Part shown: one piece after another, positions 58,548 to 64,000 of the stretch
Layout of the letters: every line of letters starts with the position of its first letter
Numbering within the stretch: position 1 is the first letter of the stretch
DNA from: Myotis daubentonii
Lineage: Eukaryota; Chordata; Mammalia; Chiroptera; Vespertilionidae
Assembly (NCBI RefSeq): GCF_963259705.1
Contig: NC_081844.1
Location: 35,095,341 to 35,159,340, forward strand
Length of the DNA: 64,000 nucleotides
Direction of reading: 5' to 3'
Notes under the pieces: generated by a model
The model's database searches: none
Told to the model about the DNA's origin: nothing
Seen by the model: the letters and a program-made list of their open reading frames with translations, nothing else
Position numbers and translations under genes: made by a program

Positions 58548-59231
58548 TTTGTTATACTTCCTTGGTGCACCCCCTAGTGGTCTTTGTTCGCAGTCTTATA
58601 GTTAAATCTTGACTGTTGTAGCTAATTCCAGGGAGGGTTTGACCTCCAGGCCAAGTGGCTATGAGAATCAGCTGTGTCAGCAGTGAGAGAACTTCTGTCC
58701 TCTAGGGAGGTGCTAATCTAGCCTTTGCCTGAGGCTATCCGGCAAATGCCTCTGTGCAGGGCTTGGGCGGGGCGGGTCGCACAGGATCAACAGGGTGGGC
58801 CGGAGAGAGCAGTTATGGCGGCTCTCAGTCCTGTCCCCAGGGGCTCTGCCTCTCTGAGTCCCAGCACCCGCTGCAAAGCTGGGAGAGAAAGCTGCACTCG
58901 CTCTGACCGAAGCCAGACAGTTTCCGCTTCTCCCGTTTGAGTCTGGGTCCCTAAAGACTCGCCCGGATCTGTTGCTCAGAGTCTGCGACTCCCTCCCGAT
59001 TGAAAACAACAACCGCGCCCTCCGCCGCCAGCCGGCTCCCCGCACTCCGCACCTCAGAATTTGACTTCAGCACTGCGCCTCCTCTGAGTGTCCGTGTGCG
59101 TTTCTCTTTCCTCCTAGTTGTAGGACTTCCACTCAGCCAGCGTTCCTGTGGTTCTGGGTGATGTCCCTTCCGTGTTTTGGTTTCACTTTTGAAGTAGTTG
59201 TTCAAAGCAGCAAACTCCGGTGTTAACCTAT

Positions 59232-59244
59232 GCCGCCATCTTGG
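59232..59244 (-). promoter_or_regulatory. YY1-type site at the HAL1 5' end
   Basis: The minus strand reads CCAAGATGGCGGC within the first 20 bases of the element. This matches the YY1 motif that positions transcription initiation in L1 5' UTRs (established for human L1). Function here is inferred. Confidence 0.75.
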
Positions 59245-59765
59245 TTCTGTACATTTCCTTTTTAATAGAGGTCAGGGTTGGGGATGAATTCCTACCGTTG
59301 GGAGAGTATACCGAGGCCTTAAAGACACTGGAGAACACGATGCTGACATAAAACTCCCCGGGGAGGGGGCACATGAAGCTCATTTTTATTCAAGGACAAA
59401 CTCTGAGATCACTTTCAAACAGAGACACTTTTAAGAGTGAATCATCCATTAAGCAGCATGCGGGGAGAGCAGGCATAAACCTTCGAACGGGAAGGTGTGG
59501 CTTCCATGGGGGAAGCACGTCCTCAGTTTCCCCTTGTCCTCAGTAGACCTCTTCAATCTGACGCTCCTGATCTGATTGCTGCCGTCTGCCCCCTTCAAGT
59601 TTCCAGCAGGTCCTATCTTCCTAGTCCCTCCTCCATCAGTCAGACTCCCTGTGGCTTCCCCCCGACCTCACCCGCTCAAGGACACCTGTAGAGGATAGAA
59701 GCTCTACCTCTCAGTGAGGTGTCAGGAGAGGAGGCAAGCGGCCAGCCCCCTCCCTGCAGCCCCCA

Positions 59766-59905
59766 AGGGGAGTAATTTATTTATTTTATTAAAGTGCAGC
59801 TGACATACATATTAGCTTCAGGTGTACAACATAATGATTTTACATCGATATGCCTTACAATGTGATCATCACGATAAGGCGAGTAACCATCCTAACAGGA
59901 CTTTC
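59766..59905 (-). repeat. L1MA-type LINE 3' fragment
   Basis: AGCTTCAGGTGTACAACATA, ATGATTTTACATCGATATGC and ACAATGTGATCATCACGATA are a reverse L1 3' end. Confidence 0.75.
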
Positions 59906-60129
59906 TAAAGATCTGCCTGCTGTGAACCCCTTCGGTTATCCTGACTTGCACTGCATCTCAAGCCAGACAGCAGGAAGAGAGATGGTGCCTGGGAGTGGGC
60001 AGGCTCTGGGACGCCATGCAGAAGGCTGGCACCATCATGGGCACCTCAGCTCTGTGGCTGGGTTTTCCTGGTCGCCAGCAACCAGGTGTTGGGGTGGGGA
60101 GCCAGGCCAGCATGGCACTGCACTGCGTG

Positions 60130-60233
60130 CTCAATGAAGGGGAGCCATGTATTAGCATCGCTTCTATTATTATCACTTCTAATGGGCCCAGCCACCCCTC
60201 CCACCACCTCTGCTGGCCTCCTGGCCTCACAAG
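60130..60233. other. Local direct duplication, copy 1
   Basis: This 104-bp block (CTCAATGAAGGGGAGCCATG … CACCACCTCTGCTGGCCTCC) recurs in the same orientation at 61441-61543. Similarity is about 85% by eye. It is not a repeat family I recognise, although its left edge resembles a MIR tail. Confidence 0.85.
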
Positions 60234-60639
60234 GGCTGAACGCTGCGTATGGACATTAGACTTGAGGCCAGAGCCCCAGGAGGGGGTGGTGGCGGCAGGG
60301 TCGCTGGGATGGGTGGAGCATTTCTCTGCCTTGAGGTTAGTGTTCCCAGCTTCTCCCAGGAGCCATGTCAGACCCTCTCATTGCGCTCCTCCCCAAACCT
60401 AGTTGTGTTTATAGCTGTTTCCTGCCAGGGGCACCTCAGAATAATTCATTCCGTCTGCCCCTGCCTTTCAGTCATTTATTCCCGTGGCCCCACCCTAGCT
60501 TTATCATCCACCAGAACGTCTCCACCCCTGAAACCCTAAGCTCCTAGAATCCGTTCTCATAGCCCCTCAAGGTCACCGGGGACTCCAGGCCTGGCACCGA
60601 GGAGCGGGCGAGAGCTGTGCGGAGGGGTGGGGTTTAAGG

Positions 60640-61225
60640 ATCAGGCAGCAGTGGCTTTGAATCCAGGCTTTGCCTCTGACTAGCGGGGTGACCATAGGCA
60701 ATTTACTTCACCTAAGACTTCACCTTCTCATGGACAACCTGGGCACAATCTATAAAAGCCAAGCGACCAGAATGACAGAACGACCAGAACGACCAGAACC
60801 AGTGGTAGCTATGATGCACACTGTGGCCCCAACTGCCTGCGGCCCTCCCCCGGGTTGCCCGGCCCCTTATCGGCGCCCCCCCACCCAGATTGGGGGCAGG
60901 GCCTGCTGGCCAACCTCCCGTGGCTTCTCCCCCTGGCCGGCCCCGCCCCCTATTGGCTCCTCGGGCCCTGATAGGGGGTGGGGCTGGCCAGCCAACTGCC
61001 TGCAGTCCCTCCCCCCGGCCAGCCTGGCCCCCAATCGGCCCCCCACACCTCAGTCGGGGGTGGAGCCAGCTGGCCAAACACCTGTGGCCCCTCCCCTCCG
61101 CTGGCCCCACCCCCAATTGGCTCCCCCCACCCGTGCATGAATTTGTGCATCAGGCCTCTACTAATATATAATGAGGTTTAATAGGGAAATTTTATTGAAA
61201 TGCTTAGCACAGTGCTTGCTGTCAA
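60640..61225 (+). repeat. MIR split by a Helitron
   Basis: Left part: TTTGAATCCAGGCTTTGCCT, GGTGACCATAGGCAATTTAC, CATGGACAACCTGGGCACAA. Right part: GAGGTTTAATAGGGAAATT and GAAATGCTTAGCACAGTGCT. These are consecutive MIR blocks in plus orientation. Confidence 0.8.
60749..61161 (+). mobile_element. GC-rich HeliBat-type Helitron, ~413 bp
   Basis: It starts TCTATAAAAGCCAAGCGACC and ends CATGAATTTGTGCATCAGGC-CTCTAC before host TAA. The host MIR reads A|T at the junction. The body holds about four diverged GC-rich units of roughly 80 bp built around CCNCCCCC…GGCCAGC(C/T)GGCC(A/C)A. Confidence 0.88.
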
Positions 61226-61226
61226 T

Positions 61227-61437
61227 TTTTTAAATATATATTTTTATTGATATCAGAGAGAGGAAGGGAGAGGGAGAGATAGAAACATCAATGATGAGGG
61301 AGAATCACTGACCAGCTGCCTCCTGCATGCTCCCTTCTAGGGATTAAGCCTGCAAGCTGGCATTTGCCCTGACTGGGAATCAAACCGTGACCTCCTGGTT
61401 CATAGGCTGATACTCAACCACTGAGTCACTCTGGCCA
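61227..61437 (-). mobile_element. Ves SINE
   Basis: Reverse Ves: TTTTTATTGATATCAGAGAG, GAAACATCAATGATGAGGG, CTGCCTCCTGCATGCTCCC, CAACCACTGAGTCACTCTGG. It separates the MIR end from copy 2 of the local duplication, with TCAATT on both sides. Confidence 0.93.
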
Positions 61438-61440
61438 CAG

Positions 61441-61543
61441 CTCAATTAAGGGGAGCCATGTATTATTATCGTTTCTGTTTAATCACTTCTAATGGACCCA
61501 GCCCCTCCTCCCACCACCTCCGCTGGCCTCCTTGCCTCCCAAG
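61441..61543. other. Local direct duplication, copy 2
   Basis: Partner of 60130-60233 (CTCAATTAAGGGGAGCCATG … CACCACCTCCGCTGGCCTCC). The SINE at 61227-61437 abuts its left edge, and the few bases beyond the SINE also resemble the left flank of copy 1. Confidence 0.85.
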
Positions 61544-62138
61544 CGCCAAAGTGAACTCCAGAGCTCCTGGTGCGTAAGACAACCCCCCCTCCCCGGCTCC
61601 CTGGCCCACATACCACTGTCGGGAGGGAGTGGGGATCCCTGGGACTTCGTATGCTTCTCACAGACCCCCTATCACAAACTCAGCCCCACCATCAGTCTCT
61701 GCCCCGAGATCAGCCCGAGCACCCCACTGAGCCCTCAGCCTGGCTTACATCAGTCCCTAGAAGCCCCAGGATTCCCCTCCGCCCACTCTAAGCCCCACAT
61801 AGCCTTGTGTATCCTCCTTTGACCCCCATTTCCCTCCCCGACTGCTGAAACCTCCCCACGGTGGCCCCTGGACCTCCCAGCCAGTCTTCTGCAAATCCCT
61901 GATTTCTTCAACCTCTGAGCGGAACCTTTCTTTTACTTCCTTATTCTAACTGAAACCTGCTCCTTTGTGGTCCCAAGCGTGGGTTTCTCGCTCACATGCT
62001 AATACCACCAGCCTAAGGATGTAGAAGGTGGGTGTGGGTTTTTTGTTGTTGTTTTTTGTGTTGTTGTTTTTGTGTGTGTGTGTGTGGCTTTTTTGCTTTT
62101 CATTGTTACTTTCAGACTTTCTCTCTTCTCCCTAAAAC

Positions 62139-62179
62139 TCCCCAGCTTAGGGTCTCACATCACAAGACTGTACATTTCT
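62139..62179. other. Source copy of a 41-bp segment found inside a Ves SINE
   Basis: TCCCCAGCTTAGGGTCTCAC continuing to TACATTTCT. The same 41 bp, with three substitutions, occurs at 62854-62894. Confidence 0.85.
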
Positions 62180-62780
62180 CCTCGTTGCTAAGGGACATCA
62201 GCTCCCCTCCCCCTCTCTGGGCTCACTGCTCTCAGTCTCCAGTTCCAAGTCCTCCTGTCCTCTCCTCTCCTCTCCTGGTTTTACCTCCACCCTGACACAC
62301 TTGAAATGTGGCCCAAAACAAGATGGGCTCCAGATGCAAAATACACACTGGGTTTTGAAGGCTCAGCATGAGAATAAAAGATATAAATACCTCCATTATT
62401 TTTTTATAATGATTACATATCAAAAAGATAATATTTTGGATATATTAGGTTAAATAAAATGTCTTACTGTCTTTAAATTAGTTTCATCTGTGCCTGTTTA
62501 CCTTTTACACAGCTACTAGAACATCTAAAATTTCACGTGGGGTTCACATTACATTTCTATTGGCTTTGCCTAAAATGACCTAAAATCATCGGGACTCTTT
62601 CTTAATCCTGATTTCAAAGTCCCATATTATAGGCACCTGTTCTGCTGCTCTTCCTCACGAACTCTGAATCAGATGCTGCCTGACCTCACCAGGACCTACA
62701 AACCATGGGTCCTCCTGCCTTTCTTCCATCTCTCCCCCTCAAGTCCTTCCTTCCCTTTTTATCCCATGTGTATTCTTTTC

Positions 62781-63008
62781 TTAATCCTCACCCGAGGATA
62801 TGTTTTTGTTTTTGTTTTTATTGATTTTTAGAGAGAGGAAGGGAGAGAGAGATTCCCCAGCTTGGAGTCTCACATCACAAGGCTGTACATTTCTGTGAAA
62901 GAGAAACATCGATCAGTTGCCTCCCACATGTGCCTCAACCAGGGATTGAACCTGCAACCTTTGTTGTACCTGATGACGCTCCAACAACTGAGCAGCTTGT
63001 TCAGGGCC
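62781..63008 (-). mobile_element. Ves SINE with internal 41-bp foreign segment
   Basis: Reverse Ves: TTAATCCTCACCCGAGGATA tail, TTATTGATTTTTAGAGAGAG, GAGAAACATCGATCAGTTGC, then CAACAACTGAGCAGCTTG near the head. The GA-rich region is broken by 62854-62894, which is not SINE sequence and replaces the first of the two tandem GAAACATCGATG motifs. Confidence 0.9.
62854..62894. other. Direct templated copy of 62139-62179 inside a Ves SINE
   Basis: Matches 62139-62179 at 38 of 41 positions in the same orientation. Its borders coincide with the start and end of non-SINE sequence in the element, so it is an insertion into, or during synthesis of, the SINE. Confidence 0.85.
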
Positions 63009-63793
63009 CGATATCCATTCTGTAATCTCTGTTATTCACTCCCTACACCCACCCTTCCCTCCCTTGTCCCTCTCTAGCTTCCTCATACCCCAGTGGCAAC
63101 ACTCTAACCTTGGTGAGATTTGATTCTGCCACCCTGCACTTCCATCGCATAGCTGGGCATAGCTGGAGAAGAGAAAACATGCTGCCATGCTGATTGGTCT
63201 GACTTGAGGCACCTGATCACTAAACCCAAGTGGGCCCAGTCGCCCGTCCAGCGGGCTTGCCACCCGTTTCTAGCCCATCCCCACGCTCAACTCCCGGATG
63301 CCTGTTCCTGCTTCACGTTCTGTTTCCCATTTGACTGAAAACACAGAAGCAATGAGGAAATCGCTTCCTTAAATTCCCACCACAATGGAACCATTGACCC
63401 GCGTCCAGGGCCCCACACTTTGCCTCCCCTTTCATCACTGTAGTCGCAGCGTTTGTGCTCTTGGCGAGCCAACACCCTGGACTGCACAACAGATTCCTTC
63501 TTCTCCTGCTTATTCAGGGACCTAACTCCAGCAATTCTGCTTTGTCAACGTTTCCCTCCACATGGTATTGCTCCATCAGCATAAGCCATACTGCTACTTC
63601 TTCCATCTTAGAAAAATAAAACAAAAAATCTCCCTTGACCTTCTTTCCCCCTCCACGTGTATCGCCTTGCGCAGAATTTCTCGAAAGAATTGCAAGTACC
63701 CACGGCCTCCAACTCCTCTCCTCACATTCTCTCCTGAACCCACTCCAATCAGCCTCCTCCCACCCAGCTTCACTGAAACTGCTCTTGCCAGGT

Positions 63794-64000
63794 GTGATGG
63801 GCTGACCTGTGTCCTCCCTCCCCCCAAATTCCTATGTTTAAGCCCGAATCCCCAGCCCCTCAGAATGGACTGTGCCTGGAGATGGGGCCTTTAAAGAGGT
63901 GATTAAGTGAAAATGACGGGGTGTCTAATTTGATGGGTATCCTTATAGGAAGAGAAAATTTGGACACACAGAGAGACAGCAGAGTCACATGTGCCCAGGA
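63794..64000 (+). repeat. MLT1-type MaLR LTR (runs off the window)
   Basis: It starts TGTGATGGGCTGACCTGTGT and contains AAATTCCTATGTTTAAGCCC, GGGGCCTTTAAAGAGGTGAT and ATCCTTATAGGAAGAGAAAA, typical of MaLR LTRs. The 3' part is beyond 64000. Confidence 0.85.

Larger units (their letters stand above)
57360..59249 (-). mobile_element. Full-length HAL1 (half-LINE) retrotransposon
   Basis: Perfect 14-bp target duplications TACATTTCCTTTTT (57346-57359 and 59250-59263) bound a 1.9-kb element with, in sense order, a GC- and CpG-rich 5' UTR, one L1-like ORF1, a short 3' UTR and an A-tail. There is no ORF2, endonuclease or reverse transcriptase, which defines HAL1-type elements; mobilisation would need L1 ORF2 in trans. 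It is in the same orientation as SCARA5, so its sense promoter would fire toward the transmembrane exon. Confidence 0.92.
47354..64000 (-). other. SCARA5: SCARA5 intron upstream of the transmembrane exon (partial)
   Basis: Sequence 5' (in gene sense) of the transmembrane exon. It should separate that exon from the start-codon exon, which is not visible here. It contains HeliBats, a full-length HAL1 in gene-sense orientation, LINE and MIR remnants and Ves SINEs. I recognise nothing specific in 47931-49495, 49788-51060, 53024-57345, 59264-59765, 61544-62138, 62180-62780 or 63009-63793. Confidence 0.8.

Noticed and set aside
47354..64000. Start-codon exon of SCARA5
   Set aside because: Searched by eye on the minus strand for the expected N-terminal coding sequence with a phase-1 donor and not found. 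It probably lies beyond the window.

Overview
This window looks like intronic and exonic DNA from a vesper bat (Vespertilionidae). The evidence is the repeat content: many Ves-type tRNA-derived SINEs, HeliBat-type rolling-circle transposons with 5' TCCTATATAATAAAAG-like and 3' GGCCTCTAG-like ends, several short non-autonomous hAT elements with 8-bp target duplications, and a full-length half-LINE (HAL1). Placental-wide repeats (MIR, L2, MER5, MER2/Tigger, MLT1/MST LTRs, L1M) form the older background. The species cannot be fixed from the sequence alone.

The only host protein-coding gene I can support is SCARA5 (scavenger receptor class A member 5, a ferritin receptor), on the minus strand. 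Two internal coding exons are present. The exon for the transmembrane segment is at 47225-47353. The large exon for the extracellular spacer/coiled-coil region is at 5347-6021. Both have canonical acceptors and donors, lie in phase 1-1, and are separated by a 41.2-kb intron. The start-codon exon was not found and should lie beyond 64000. The collagen-like and SRCR exons were not found and should lie left of position 1.

Layout. 1-5346 is intron downstream of the spacer exon, with a roughly 490-bp TG-rich tandem array, MIR remnants, a small MITE, an nhAT and a G-rich tract close to the splice donor. 6022-47224 is the large intron. It contains most of the mobile elements, several of them nested: an L1 inside a Ves SINE tail, a Helitron and a SINE inside a Tigger inside an L1, two head-to-tail Helitrons, a betaretrovirus-like LTR with primer-binding site, two related LTRs, and MLT1/MST LTRs. 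47354-64000 is intron upstream of the transmembrane exon. It holds two related HeliBats, a full-length HAL1 with an uninterrupted 282-codon ORF1, old LINE fragments and a GC-rich Helitron inside a MIR.

The most unusual signal is short local DNA copied into SINEs. A 132-bp segment inside one Ves SINE (8234-8365) is an inverted copy of non-SINE sequence 1.4 kb away (6740-6853). A 41-bp segment inside another Ves SINE (62854-62894) is a direct copy of sequence 0.7 kb away (62139-62179). Both inserts sit at the same GA-rich/GAAACATCGATG position of the SINE. A third local direct duplication of about 104 bp (60130-60233 and 61441-61543) abuts another Ves SINE. These look like templated insertions or template-switch events. 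I found no undescribed protein system; everything outside the SCARA5 exons and the element ORFs appears non-coding.
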